A stretch of DNA of 64,000 bases, taken from the NCBI GenBank assembly GCA_020444475.1, contig JAHLKV010000002.1, positions 248,001-312,000 on the forward strand, in the 5' to 3' direction. Source of the DNA: a bacterium. Lineage in GTDB: Bacteria > Zixibacteria > MSB-5A5 > GN15 > FEB-12. The position numbers and the translations under genes were made by a program. Positions 1 through 8,626 of the stretch are shown here, piece after piece (within the stretch, counting starts at the first letter, position 1; each line of letters begins with the position of its first letter). Below the pieces are notes generated by a model that saw only the letters and a list, made by a program, of their open reading frames with translations, had not been told where the DNA came from and did no database searches.

Positions 1-1
1 C

Positions 2-1258
2 CTGATGGTGCTTGCTCTCTGTGCGTGTGTTCGTTCCGGCATTGTCTTCTCCCCCCTGAATATCCGCTGGCCGGAAGCGATGATTGTCCGAGCGCTGAAC
101 CTCGTCAAACCAAAAGCTGTCGTCTCGCACTACACGTATGGGACATACGACTGCCTCGATCCCGCGAGATTGGAGGGCGCAATCGACTCCCCGCGCTCCT
201 CGCCCATAGTCGATTCGCCCATCATGCGAGCAGCCGACCAGCCGGCAGGAATTGTCTTCACATCGGGAAGTTCCGGCGATCCGAAAGCCGCGCTGCTGAC
301 GCTGGGCAATTTCTACTTCAATGCCGAAGGGTCGAACGACAACATTCCATTCGGCCCCGCCGATCGCTGGCTGCTCTCGCTGCCGCTGTATCATGTGGGC
401 GGACTCGGAATCCTGTTCCGGGCGCTGCTCGGCGGCGGGAGTGTTGTGCTTCCCGAACGCGGCATGGAACTGACTGAGTCGATTCAGCGCTACCGTGTGA
501 CTCATCTGTCGCTGGTCAGCACCCAGTTTCGCCGCTTGCTGGGAGATGAAAGCGCGCTTCGTGGGCGCTCCGCCCGGATCAAGGCGGTCCTGCTCGGCGG
601 CAGCGCCATCCCGGACAGCCTGATCCGACGTGCCTGCTCGTACGAACTGCCGGTCTACAAAAGTTATGGCCTGACCGAGATGGCCTCGCAGGTCACAACC
701 ACCGCCCCTGACGATCTGCCGATCCGTACCGACACCGCCGGGCGACCGCTCCCCTATCGCGACCTCCGTATCGGCGATGACAACCAGATCTTCGTCAAGG
801 GGAAGACTCGATTCGCGGGATATGTCGACGGCGACTCGCTTGAGATACCTTTTGACGGCGAAGGCTGGTTTGCGACCGGTGATACCGGGCGGCTCAACGC
901 CGACGGTTACCTGACGGTTTACGGTCGCCGTGACAACATGTTTGTCTCAGGGGGGGAAAACATTCAGCCGGAGCAGATTGAACGAGCGTTGTGCTCGCTG
1001 GATGATATCGAAGAAGTGATTGTCGTACCGGCGCCCGATCCCGAGTTTGACTTCCGACCGGTGGCGTTTGTGCGAACGGTCGGGAACGCCAACCTCGACA
1101 GAAACCGTCTTCGTACGGCACTGGAGCCGCTCCTGCCGCGATTCGCCATACCGGAGCGCTTCCTCTCCTGGCCCGATATCGACTCGTCCTCCGGCCTCAA
1201 GCCGTCGCGCGCGGCCTTCGCAGCTCTCGTCGAGAGCGAAGACATTACTCGAGACTGA
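2..1258 (+). CDS. menE: o-succinylbenzoate--CoA ligase, 5' end cut by window edge
   Basis: This acyl-CoA synthetase should activate o-succinylbenzoate to its CoA thioester in menaquinone biosynthesis in the cytosol. The frame is open to the left edge, so the N-terminus is missing. Visible adenylation motifs are the phosphate loop TSGSSGDPK (near residue 86 of the visible part), SYGLTEMASQ, TGDTGRLNADGYLTVYGR and the GGENI hinge, with a late lysine in GLKPSRA. These motifs are shared by all ANL enzymes. The MenE assignment rests on length, overall resemblance and the adjacent hotdog thioesterase that fits the next hydrolytic step of the pathway. Another acyl-CoA ligase is possible. Its TGA stop directly abuts the stop of the convergent gene. 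Confidence 0.8.
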   Translation: MMVLALCACVRSGIVFSPLNIRWPEAMIVRALNLVKPKAVVSHYTYGTYDCLDPARLEGAIDSPRSSPIVDSPIMRAADQPAGIVFTSGSSGDPKAALLTLGNFYFNAEGSNDNIPFGPADRWLLSLPLYHVGGLGILFRALLGGGSVVLPERGMELTESIQRYRVTHLSLVSTQFRRLLGDESALRGRSARIKAVLLGGSAIPDSLIRRACSYELPVYKSYGLTEMASQVTTTAPDDLPIRTDTAGRPLPYRDLRIGDDNQIFVKGKTRFAGYVDGDSLEIPFDGEGWFATGDTGRLNADGYLTVYGRRDNMFVSGGENIQPEQIERALCSLDDIEEVIVVPAPDPEFDFRPVAFVRTVGNANLDRNRLRTALEPLLPRFAIPERFLSWPDIDSSSGLKPSRAAFAALVESEDITRD

Positions 1259-1654
1259 CTACAGCTCTTCGAGTATCTCCACCAGTTCATCGGGAAGATC
1301 CCGTTTCTCACCGGTCTCGGCATCCACGCAAACGTGCACGGTTGACACCGAACCAACCTCGTCGTCATCGCTGGTAAAACGATAATTTAGTGTGAACGAC
1401 GAGTTCCCGATCCGGCCGGCCGACAATTCAACCACCAGCTCCTGCCCCACTTCCAGAGCTTCGGCGTAGTCGGCCTCAGCGTGAACGATTGGCAGAAGGT
1501 AGTCGCGCTCGACAATGATAGTAAGAAAGCTCAGGCCATTGTCGGACAGGAAGCTCTCGTAGCAGTCGTGCGCCATCTTGAACTGATTGGCGAAAAAGAG
1601 CAGCCCTGCGGAATCGGTGTCGTGCAGACGTACGGATGTTTCAAACTGGTACAT
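1259..1654 (-). CDS. hotdog-fold acyl-CoA thioesterase, probable DHNA-CoA hydrolase
   Basis: A 131-residue 4HBT-type thioesterase. The N-terminal motif HDTDSAGLLFFANQF carries the Asp typical of the YbgC/4-hydroxybenzoyl-CoA thioesterase branch. Its position tail to tail with menE suggests it hydrolyses 1,4-dihydroxy-2-naphthoyl-CoA in menaquinone synthesis. This is inferred from context, since family members act on many acyl-CoAs. Length is normal and no membrane segment is present. The stop codon (complement of 1259-1261) touches the menE stop with no base between. It lies 116 bp downstream of the usher-like gene on the same strand but is probably a separate unit. Confidence 0.75.
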   Translation of the reverse strand: MYQFETSVRLHDTDSAGLLFFANQFKMAHDCYESFLSDNGLSFLTIIVERDYLLPIVHAEADYAEALEVGQELVVELSAGRIGNSSFTLNYRFTSDDDEVGSVSTVHVCVDAETGEKRDLPDELVEILEEL

Positions 1655-1770
1655 ACAAGTCCTTGTAAGATCGATTGTCGTTGGATTTCAATGAGGTAAA
1701 TAAAGGGAGTTTTGTTCGCCGTGCACAGCAAAAGTGTGAGGAAGTCGAGATTAATCGGATCGCACCGGCG

Positions 1771-4341
1771 CTATTTGGCTGCCGTGAGCACGAAATTGAT
1801 ATCGTTTACCACCGCGCCACCATCGATCGGTGCAACCTCGAACTCGATCTGCGCCGGAATCGACTGGTAGCCATACTGCTCCAGCTGGGCCGGATCGACA
1901 TAGGCGCGGTATTGCCCCGGAATCAGCCCCAGATAATAGAACTCACCATCGTTGAAACTGGTGACCTCGGTCACGGTCTCCTTCGACAGGTTATAGAGCA
2001 TTACTCGCACACCGCCGACTCCGACTTCGCCGAGTTCGGTTTCCCGCCTGACCCCGCCGTTGATTTCCCCCGCCATCACGATTGGGACTCTGATCTCGGT
2101 CACCATGTTGGGGCTGACGGTCACGCGGAAGTTCTCGTGGGTCGGCTTCAGAAGTGGATTATCGAGACTGTATTCGTCGATCTGCACCAGATAATTGTCG
2201 TAGGCGCGAAGGCGGTCGTAGTAGTAGACACGGTCCTTACCGGTTGGCCGTCCGCCCACTCCCTCGATCTTCGCCCGAAGACCGGGAAGATATTCATCGG
2301 AAGCATCATACTCGCCGTTGTAGTTGCGGTCGAGATACGGCCGTACTACCGCGGCGCCATAGCCGACCTGATTGCGCCGCTCGAAGCGTACGTTGCGGGC
2401 GGCGTGGTCGTACTGAATCGACCCGCGCTGCAACTGGTTCCAGCGTGTCTGGTTGTCCGAGCGCGACACCCGCGAGGTGAGACCGAGGAAGTCCGTAAAG
2501 ACATCGACCGTCACCGAAAACAGATCGGACCCGGTCAACTCGTTGCGTTCATAGGACAGAGTCGTCTGGGCGATCCGGAACAGTCGTTTCGAAAGAAACA
2601 CCGAGTAGCGGCTGATCTCATTCCGGCTGTGGTCATAATCGATCCGGAACTGCGGTCGTACCCATCGAAGGAAGTTGGGCGAGGCTATCAACTGGCTGTT
2701 GCTGGTCGTTGTCGTCCGGGTTTCGTTTCGCGAGAGCTTGGTGCGCCCGAGATAGTTCAACGAGATAAGGGGCAATGAGGCGCTCAGACCATACGACATA
2801 CTGGTCGTGTTCACATTGCGCCGTACTTCGTGCAGCACATTATACCGCAGTCCGAAATAGCGGCCCTTGTAGCGAATCGGCGCCGACGCCGAAAACGAAA
2901 GGCTGTAGTCCCGTTCGACGTAATTACGAATCGGATTCTCGAAATACCTGGTCGCCTCCGCACTCAGACTGACCACCGACAACTCCGTGAAGTTCGCCGC
3001 CAGACTCATCTCGTTATTCGGCGAAAACGACGTGTTCAGCGTCAGGTTGCCCAATGGCTGGAACGTGAGGTCGGCGGCCACTGTTACCTCGGAACTGTCT
3101 TCGGCGGAAACCGGAACGTCGGTCGCCAGGCCCGCAGTCAGATTGTCCAGCACACCGTAGTAGGCTGTCCCCTGTGCAAAGGTCCCGGTCTCCCGACCCT
3201 GGTCGGTGGAACCGCCGGCCACCGTGTATTCCACGGAGTTTTTCGGGATCAGGTTATATGGAATCGCAATAAACTGCTCTTCGGTGCGGATCTCACCGTT
3301 GGGACCGTACATCTTCAGCGTGATAAGCGATGACCCGTAGACGATATCGAGGTTGAAGTTGTATTCGCCGTTCTGGTCGGTATCCATAAAATCGGTCAGC
3401 TTGTTGTCGACATACAGCTCAACCTCCCAGCCCTCGCCGAGATAGCCGTTCAACCGAAGCGTCTGGAAGTACTTGCGCTGCACCTGCGGGCGATTGGTCA
3501 GAAGGCCACCGTCGAGAGATCGCGCCAGCGGACCGTTGGTCGTGATTCTCCCGGCCTCGGCCTGTGTCAGCCAACCGTTGTTCTCCACGTAGTAATGCCA
3601 CCGTGGAGACAGCCGGTCGGGCGAGAAACCGTTGACTGTATTGCCCGACGCTTCGAGTGTGAAGTCCCCGCCGAGCACAACGCCGCCGGCGGTCAGGTCG
3701 TAATAGTGGTTGTCTTCGAGAGGATTCGATGACAGCGTCCAGTCCAGCGCTCCTCCGGCCAGGTACTGTCGGCTCAGTGGAAGCTCACGAACATCGCGAA
3801 GGGCGACTGTTTCTCTCCGAAGTTTCTTCTGCGCCATTCTCCGCTCGAGCTTCTGCCAGGCCGGGAGATCTTTGTTGAGCTTCATGAAGACCCGCAGCAT
3901 CGAGAAGTCGAACTCCAGATCGAGTCCGAAGAGTTTGTTGAAGAGCTCGACACGAAGGTACAGCTCGTATTGCGTCTCGATACAGTCACCGGCCGTGAGA
4001 GGAAACTCCCCCAGATGCGTTCGGGCTCGATTGGCCCGTACGTCTATCTCATAGCGCTGGTTATTGCTGATGAAGAAGCCATAGGCGATGTGGTTGTCGA
4101 CATCGGTCCGGGCGTTGAGATCAAGCAGGCGGAAAGTCTCGATGAGCGGGAGATAGATCGCCTCACCGTCGTAGAGCACGAACAGGTCGGTCTTGAGCAG
4201 ACGCTGCACTTCGAACGTCACGACGATCTCTTCGTACTCCGGCTCCTGTGCATACGGGGCCGATGCCACTGCCAGCAGCAGCCCGCACAGTACTCCGGTG
4301 CGCACAGCCCCCGGCAGATGTAAGAAGGATCGTATGTTCAT
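1771..4341 (-). CDS. large usher-like outer-membrane protein
   Basis: An 856-residue secreted protein with a signal peptide ending near APYAQ (residue 32). The N-terminal ~150 residues look like a periplasmic domain. Residues ~190-690 are rich in alternating aromatic/polar beta strands, like a large outer-membrane barrel. The C-terminal part holds two carboxypeptidase-regulatory/SdrD-B-like beta domains, one with the calcium-loop-like DRNYNGEYDASDEYLPG and a later NDGEFYYLGLIPGQY. The size and architecture (N-domain, barrel, C-terminal Ig-like domains) match fimbrial ushers. The adjacent PapD-like chaperone and five pilin-like genes make an usher role likely. I cannot prove homology to PapC/FimD by eye. 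It is the last gene of the locus, 40 bp after the chaperone. An isolated barrel protein with surface domains is the alternative. Confidence 0.6.
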   Translation of the reverse strand: MNIRSFLHLPGAVRTGVLCGLLLAVASAPYAQEPEYEEIVVTFEVQRLLKTDLFVLYDGEAIYLPLIETFRLLDLNARTDVDNHIAYGFFISNNQRYEIDVRANRARTHLGEFPLTAGDCIETQYELYLRVELFNKLFGLDLEFDFSMLRVFMKLNKDLPAWQKLERRMAQKKLRRETVALRDVRELPLSRQYLAGGALDWTLSSNPLEDNHYYDLTAGGVVLGGDFTLEASGNTVNGFSPDRLSPRWHYYVENNGWLTQAEAGRITTNGPLARSLDGGLLTNRPQVQRKYFQTLRLNGYLGEGWEVELYVDNKLTDFMDTDQNGEYNFNLDIVYGSSLITLKMYGPNGEIRTEEQFIAIPYNLIPKNSVEYTVAGGSTDQGRETGTFAQGTAYYGVLDNLTAGLATDVPVSAEDSSEVTVAADLTFQPLGNLTLNTSFSPNNEMSLAANFTELSVVSLSAEATRYFENPIRNYVERDYSLSFSASAPIRYKGRYFGLRYNVLHEVRRNVNTTSMSYGLSASLPLISLNYLGRTKLSRNETRTTTTSNSQLIASPNFLRWVRPQFRIDYDHSRNEISRYSVFLSKRLFRIAQTTLSYERNELTGSDLFSVTVDVFTDFLGLTSRVSRSDNQTRWNQLQRGSIQYDHAARNVRFERRNQVGYGAAVVRPYLDRNYNGEYDASDEYLPGLRAKIEGVGGRPTGKDRVYYYDRLRAYDNYLVQIDEYSLDNPLLKPTHENFRVTVSPNMVTEIRVPIVMAGEINGGVRRETELGEVGVGGVRVMLYNLSKETVTEVTSFNDGEFYYLGLIPGQYRAYVDPAQLEQYGYQSIPAQIEFEVAPIDGGAVVNDINFVLTAAK

Positions 4342-4381
4342 AGACCGGTTTCATGAATCGCCGTTTCCTTTTCGGCGACTC

Positions 4382-5245
4382 TTATTCAATTGTCATGCTG
4401 TACGACACGTCGTTGCCGAACAACATATCCTCGCGCGCCACATCGGTGCGCCCTTCACTTGAGATATTGACATCGACCGTAAACGGCGCCCGAAACTGCG
4501 CCCGGTCGAACTCGAGATCGACCCGACGAAGCAGGTCGTCATACACTGCAATATTGAAATCTTTTTCGGCGGCCGTCTTGCCGTCGGCGTCGGTGATTGA
4601 GCAGCGAAGCACCCCCATGTACGAGGCGTTGCCGAGATTCTTCAGACCAAGGAGCACCTCCGCACCGCTGTCGGTCAGCGAAGCGGTATGATCGGTCATC
4701 TCCAATCGTGTCATGCACTCGCCATTGCGATATTTCAGCATGATGGCGGTCTGCATGACCATGTTTAGTCGCGTGGCAATCTGGTCATTGCCCTCGGGCG
4801 TCGGTAGCTCCGACTTCCCTTCGCGCGAAGTCACCACGATCCGCGCCCAGTACTCGCCGTCGGGCAGGTCCTGCGGCGGACGCGCCACCAACCGGATCAC
4901 CTGCGTGCCTCCCGGCGGCACGACAATCTTGCGCGGGAACGGTTTCACCCAGTCGACCGCGGCTTTGGGATCGGTGATATTGGAGTCCTGGAGCTGGACG
5001 AAGACGTTGCCGAGGCTGTCCGATTCCGGCAGGCCATAGGCGAGCCGCACCGTAACCTCGCGCGGCGCATCGCCCGTGTTCTGCACTTCCAACCGCCCGG
5101 TTCTATTGAGGTCCGATATGAACACCACGGTCGGCGCCACCAGTACGCCGGCAAATGTCGGCATGGCGAAAGCGACCAGAGCCAGAAACACCGCGACTGC
5201 GGTCACGGGAGCAACGTGTGAACTATAAAATCTTCTGAACGTCAT
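4382..5245 (-). CDS. PapD-like periplasmic pilus chaperone
   Basis: A 287-residue protein with an N-terminal signal/membrane segment ending near PTFAG. The start at 5245 is preferred over 5284 because a GGGA ribosome-binding site precedes it and the signal peptide then lies at the N-terminus. The first Ig-like domain has the chaperone hallmarks: VLVAPTVVFISDLNRTGRLEVQNTGD, then a subunit-binding stretch with PPGGTQVIRLVARPP and a downstream EYWARIVV strand. Periplasmic chaperones of this type hold pilus subunits by donor-strand complementation and deliver them to an usher. It lies between the last pilin-like gene (73 bp) and the usher-like gene (40 bp), as expected for a chaperone-usher operon. 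The second domain is more divergent. Confidence 0.75.
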   Translation of the reverse strand: MTFRRFYSSHVAPVTAVAVFLALVAFAMPTFAGVLVAPTVVFISDLNRTGRLEVQNTGDAPREVTVRLAYGLPESDSLGNVFVQLQDSNITDPKAAVDWVKPFPRKIVVPPGGTQVIRLVARPPQDLPDGEYWARIVVTSREGKSELPTPEGNDQIATRLNMVMQTAIMLKYRNGECMTRLEMTDHTASLTDSGAEVLLGLKNLGNASYMGVLRCSITDADGKTAAEKDFNIAVYDDLLRRVDLEFDRAQFRAPFTVDVNISSEGRTDVAREDMLFGNDVSYSMTIE

Positions 5246-5318
5246 TTTAGCATTCCCTGTGTGAAGTGCGGTTGTGTACCTCAAGCTAGCACCGTCGGCC
5301 GCACTTTCTCAACCATAA

Positions 5319-5879
5319 TCAGGTCCCCTCGTAGGCGACCGTGATGACAATATCCGCCTCGTAGGAACCGGCTCGCTGCCCGATCCGTGGGTAAACCGTG
5401 CCGCCCAAATAGACACTGGTGGCGCCGCCACCGCCGATAGCCGTTCCCGACGGAACCGCATAGGGGTTGATATCCGGCCAGCCACCGCCCCAGGCGCCGC
5501 CGGGAGATCCGGAGCCGGTCGAGTCGATCGCCAGATCGGTTGGACCGAAGACGATGTTCATGCGATCGGTGTTGTCTGACAGCGAGAGATACTCCGGCAA
5601 TTGGAAGTAGATCAGCACCGGGGCGCCGCCGGAGCCCGAAACGGAGAAGATGCCGGCGTCGGCATCATCATTAGCGATCGCCACCGGTACCCCCTGATAG
5701 ACGGTCCCGAATGCGAGTGGCGATGTGGCGCTTACGGTGATCGCCTGTACGACGGTCGCGGTCGCCGAACCGATGGCAACATCGTCGGCCCGGGTTGAGC
5801 CCGATCGAAGTAACAGCGCTAGTCCGAGACTGACCAGCAGCCATCGGATCTGGACACCTGCGAACTGCTGCCTATGCAT
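5319..5879 (-). CDS. DUF4402-type secreted pilin-like subunit (fifth of locus)
   Basis: A 186-residue exported protein with a signal peptide ending near TRADD. The mature part follows the DUF4402 pattern: an N-terminal alternating hydrophobic strand (AIGSATATVVQAITV), LAFGTVYQGVP, a LPEYLSL strand, YLGGTVYPRIGQ and a C-terminal SYEADIVITVAYEGT strand. An exposed N-terminal strand and a terminal Tyr-X-Gly strand fit subunits assembled by donor-strand exchange. It has a Gly/Pro-rich insertion around residues 125-150. It lies downstream of a strong hairpin (6026-6053) and next to the chaperone, so it is probably a lower-abundance subunit than the gene before the hairpin. Confidence 0.72.
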   Translation of the reverse strand: MHRQQFAGVQIRWLLVSLGLALLLRSGSTRADDVAIGSATATVVQAITVSATSPLAFGTVYQGVPVAIANDDADAGIFSVSGSGGAPVLIYFQLPEYLSLSDNTDRMNIVFGPTDLAIDSTGSGSPGGAWGGGWPDINPYAVPSGTAIGGGGATSVYLGGTVYPRIGQRAGSYEADIVITVAYEGT

Positions 5880-6025
5880 TTCGCTTCTGGCCTCCTGTTC
5901 AAGATCTGCGCACCGGCCCTCATGGCAGTGCTCTATCTGTCATTGATAGTGATCGACCGGCTGTGCAAAAACTTAACAGCCGGTTCTCGATTGGCGGGGA
6001 ATTGGGAGCTCCGGGACTACCGGGC

Positions 6026-6053
6026 AAAAAGAAACCGGCCCCGGGGCCGGCTT
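6026..6053 (-). terminator. intra-locus Rho-independent terminator or attenuator
   Basis: A perfect 16-bp GC palindrome (CCGGCCCC/GGGGCCGG, 6035-6050) is followed on the minus strand by a T-rich run (complement of 6026-6034). It lies 40-65 bp after the stop of the 6091-6639 subunit gene and before the 5319-5879 gene. Such a hairpin would let the upstream subunit be made in excess over the later subunit, chaperone and usher. Confidence 0.7.
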
Positions 6054-6090
6054 CTTCGAAACTATAGCTTGCTGTCTAACCTATTGTCTA

Positions 6091-6639
6091 TCAATCACCT
6101 TCGTACCAAACGGTCAGTACGATATCGGCCGTGTAGGTACCGGAAGCCTGGTAGGCCTTCGGGGTCACCTTACCGCCGAGGAAGATGTTCGCAGTCGTCT
6201 GGCCGGCCGCGATCGTGATAGAGCCGAGACCGCGGGGATCGAAATCCGCGCCGGCGTACGAAGCCGGGGTAGCGTTACCGGTAAGATCGAGACCGGCGTC
6301 GGTGTCGGTAAACGTGAGATCAAGACGCTGCTTCGATACGTTGTCCCAGAGATACTCCGGCAGATTCAAGAACGCCTGGAACGGCTGGTCCGGCGAACCG
6401 GTCACCGTAAAGACGCCCGCACCGGCTGCATCCTTCGCCTGCGTCTTGGCAACACCGGCATACACCGTCCCGAAATCAAGATCAGCCGGCGTCGTAATGG
6501 CGAGCGCAGCGGCGACAGTCGCAGTAGCGTTACCGATACCTACGTCGTTGGCGAACGCCGTCCCCGTGAGGAGCATTGCGAGACCAACCGCGACTGCGGT
6601 CAGGGTCGACACTGTGCGATGATTACTCTTCCTGTCCAT
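6091..6639 (-). CDS. DUF4402-type secreted pilin-like subunit, candidate major subunit
   Basis: An exported protein of 182 residues from the start at 6639, which has a GGAGAG ribosome-binding site; an in-frame ATG at 6651 is the alternative. The signal peptide ends near GTAFAND. It contains the family pattern: GIGNATATVAAALAIT, LDFGTVYAGV, AGVFTVTG, LNLPEYLW, IFLGGKVTPKAYQ and a closing YTADIVLTVWYEGD strand. It is very close in plan to the 5319-5879 protein. It is followed directly by a strong terminator, the usual arrangement for the most abundant subunit of a pilus operon, so it is the best candidate for the main fibre subunit. That role is inference. Confidence 0.75.
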   Translation of the reverse strand: MDRKSNHRTVSTLTAVAVGLAMLLTGTAFANDVGIGNATATVAAALAITTPADLDFGTVYAGVAKTQAKDAAGAGVFTVTGSPDQPFQAFLNLPEYLWDNVSKQRLDLTFTDTDAGLDLTGNATPASYAGADFDPRGLGSITIAAGQTTANIFLGGKVTPKAYQASGTYTADIVLTVWYEGD

Positions 6640-6817
6640 GATGCTCTCCATGTTTATTTGAGCCTTCTTAGTACTTGTCCCTGTATACAGCGCGCTTCAC
6701 AGCGTTCGCTTTATCAATTGATCGAACACTGATCAGCAAAAGTTCAGGGGAAAGGCCCATTAATTATGGGGAGAATCCAAAGACTGATCGATTCTTGAAC
6801 AGACCGAAAGGGTTGCT

Positions 6818-7309
6818 CTAAAGACCTGTATAAGCGACAGTTATGACGATATCGGCGGTGTAGTCGCCCGGCGGCTGTGCCAGCTTCGGAATCACCTTCC
6901 CCCCCAGCCAGACCGTCAGCCCGGCCGACCCCAGTCGATAGGTGATAACATCATATGGATCAAGGTCGTCCACCGGCGGCGAGGACTGGTCCGGAACCGA
7001 GCTTGAGTCCAGAGCGCACGAGGTCTGCGGAAAAAGGACCTGCATCGTATAACCGCTCTGGCTCATATAGGAGGGGAGCGTGAAGGTGATACTCACCTCG
7101 TCGCCGGCCGTCCCGGTGATAAGGAACTCCGCCGCCGATCCGGCCGTGCTCTTGTCTATCTCCTTGGGGACGCCGGGATAGACGTAACTGAAGATCAGAT
7201 CCTCGTTTACCACCACATTCTGAGCTGACGCCGGTTCGAGCCACAGCAGAACGCTCAGTACGACAATGGCACAAACTCTGAGGGCCTGGGAGGTGTGAAG
7301 ATGCCGCAT
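6818..7309 (-). CDS. DUF4402-type secreted pilin-like subunit
   Basis: An exported protein of about 163 residues. The start at 7309 puts the signal peptide (ending near EPASAQ) at the N-terminus but has no clear ribosome-binding site. A GTG at 7369, a few bases after the stop of the 7376-7753 gene, would add 20 residues and allow coupled translation. The mature part has DLIFSYVYPGVPKEIDK, the AAEFLITG and LPSYMSQ strands, VWLGGKVIPKLAQ and a C-terminal YTADIVITVAYTGL. It lacks the TATV strand seen in its paralogues near the mature N-terminus and so may sit at a different place in the fibre. Confidence 0.7.
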   Translation of the reverse strand: MRHLHTSQALRVCAIVVLSVLLWLEPASAQNVVVNEDLIFSYVYPGVPKEIDKSTAGSAAEFLITGTAGDEVSITFTLPSYMSQSGYTMQVLFPQTSCALDSSSVPDQSSPPVDDLDPYDVITYRLGSAGLTVWLGGKVIPKLAQPPGDYTADIVITVAYTGL

Positions 7310-7375
7310 TATTCGAAGATCATGAGAGGCGGGAAGAGAAGCAATATCAAAACGAGCCGACGGTGGCACGTGAGA

Positions 7376-7753
7376 CTACTGATCGATATAGACCAACGAA
7401 ACTACGACCGAGTCGGCAACAGCGTGGATCGAAGCCGTTTCGCTCAGCTGCGCCCGTCCCCGGATGTGCGGAGAATCGGAGTTGGTTAGCCGCACGGAGC
7501 AGGAGTCGGCGTCGTGACTCCAGCTGATCAGCCTCCGCCGAACCTGAGGCTCAGAATGTGGGTCGCCCCAGATATCCAGGCTCGACCGATCCGGATCGAC
7601 AGTCACCCCGAGCGGCGCGATGACTGTTGCCCGCACAGAAATCGAAGCCGACTTCGAGTCAGGCGGGCAATGATCTTCGGCGGTAACGCCGCCGGATAGC
7701 AGCAACGCAAGCAGAGCGATCCGAAGCGATATCGAGAGCCGGAATTGAGACAT
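7376..7753 (-). CDS. small secreted beta-rich protein, divergent member of the fibre locus
   Basis: A 125-residue exported protein with a signal peptide ending near GVTAED. The mature ~100 residues show an alternating N-terminal strand (SASISVRATVIAPLGVTV) and a closing strand (ADSVVVSLVYIDQ), so a pilin-like Ig fold is plausible. It lacks the LGG-V-P and YTADI blocks of its neighbours. Two cysteines (near residues 29 and 84) could form a disulphide, which the other subunits lack. It sits between two DUF4402 genes on the same strand. A tip, adaptor or initiator subunit is a reasonable guess, but no family was recognised. Confidence 0.6.
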   Translation of the reverse strand: MSQFRLSISLRIALLALLLSGGVTAEDHCPPDSKSASISVRATVIAPLGVTVDPDRSSLDIWGDPHSEPQVRRRLISWSHDADSCSVRLTNSDSPHIRGRAQLSETASIHAVADSVVVSLVYIDQ

Positions 7754-7848
7754 GCGGTTTCCTGAAATCGTGTGGGTACGATTTCAAGATACCGCCAAAC
7801 GCCGATCTGTCAATACCGGACCACCGCCGAACACGTGGACGGCGAGAG

Positions 7849-8373
7849 CTAGTTGCCCGTGTATGTCACCGTCAGTGTGATGTCTGCGCTGTAGTCACCG
7901 CCGGTTTGGGCGATGCTGGGCGTGACGATACCGCCGATCCAGATATACAGATTTCCAGCGCCACCAATATCCATCACGTTTGGACCGTTGGGGTTGATTG
8001 TCGCGGTCGGAGTCCCCTGCGAACCGGAACCGTCATCGTACGATGCCGAAGTCGAGTTGAAGCTGATCGGCATCGTGACCCCACTCGTGGTATGGCTCAG
8101 CGCCGGCGGCAGGTCAAATGTTACCGAGACCTCGGCCAGCGACGCTCCGGTAACGCGCCATTCACCGGCGGAACCGGCGGCGGCCTTGTCGACGGTTTTC
8201 GGCACCCCCGGAGTCACCGAACCGAAATCCAGATCGTGCGTCCCCTGAACCGACATCGAAGACACCACGGTGGCCACAGCCTGAATGATACCGACCTCCT
8301 GAGCGTCGGCGCCTGAAAATCCTCCCAGTACCAGCAACAAGGCCAGCACCAACGTGCAAATACGCGTACGCAT
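7849..8373 (-). CDS. DUF4402-type secreted pilin-like subunit (first of locus)
   Basis: An exported protein of 174 residues, starting at 8373 behind a GGGAGA ribosome-binding site. Upstream in-frame ATGs lack one and would bury the signal peptide, which ends near SGADAQ. The mature part has GIIQAVATVVSSMSVQ, LDFGSVTPGVPKTVDK, a GEWRVTG strand, LPPALS, YIWIGGIVTPSIAQ and the closing YSADITLTVTYTGN. It is the promoter-proximal gene of the fibre locus and is divergent from the propeller gene at 8627. The region between (8374-8626) should hold both promoters, but no convincing -35/-10 pair was identified. Confidence 0.73.
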   Translation of the reverse strand: MRTRICTLVLALLLVLGGFSGADAQEVGIIQAVATVVSSMSVQGTHDLDFGSVTPGVPKTVDKAAAGSAGEWRVTGASLAEVSVTFDLPPALSHTTSGVTMPISFNSTSASYDDGSGSQGTPTATINPNGPNVMDIGGAGNLYIWIGGIVTPSIAQTGGDYSADITLTVTYTGN

Positions 8374-8626
8374 GTTCTCGTCTCCCTTCGACGATGTTCC
8401 AATTCCATTCTGAAACATCTCAAGAGGCAAGCCCAATGCCACTTCGCCGAACCCTTATAAGCAATTACGTATTAACGGCTTACACCAAGACGGCGAATAC
8501 CGACAGATTACCCCGATGGGGGAATCCTACGAAAGGAGTATGGGAGCGACCCATCAACCGTTGCTTCCGACGGCACCGTATGTTAAGAAACTCCCGACAG
8601 AAGCCGATTCAGCTAGTGTGCAAGAA

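Noticed and set aside
8443-8626. Riboswitch (cyclic-di-GMP type) in the leader of the propeller gene
   Set aside because: A CCTACGAAAGGAG stretch recalls part of the aptamer, but the other conserved bases and stems cannot be placed.
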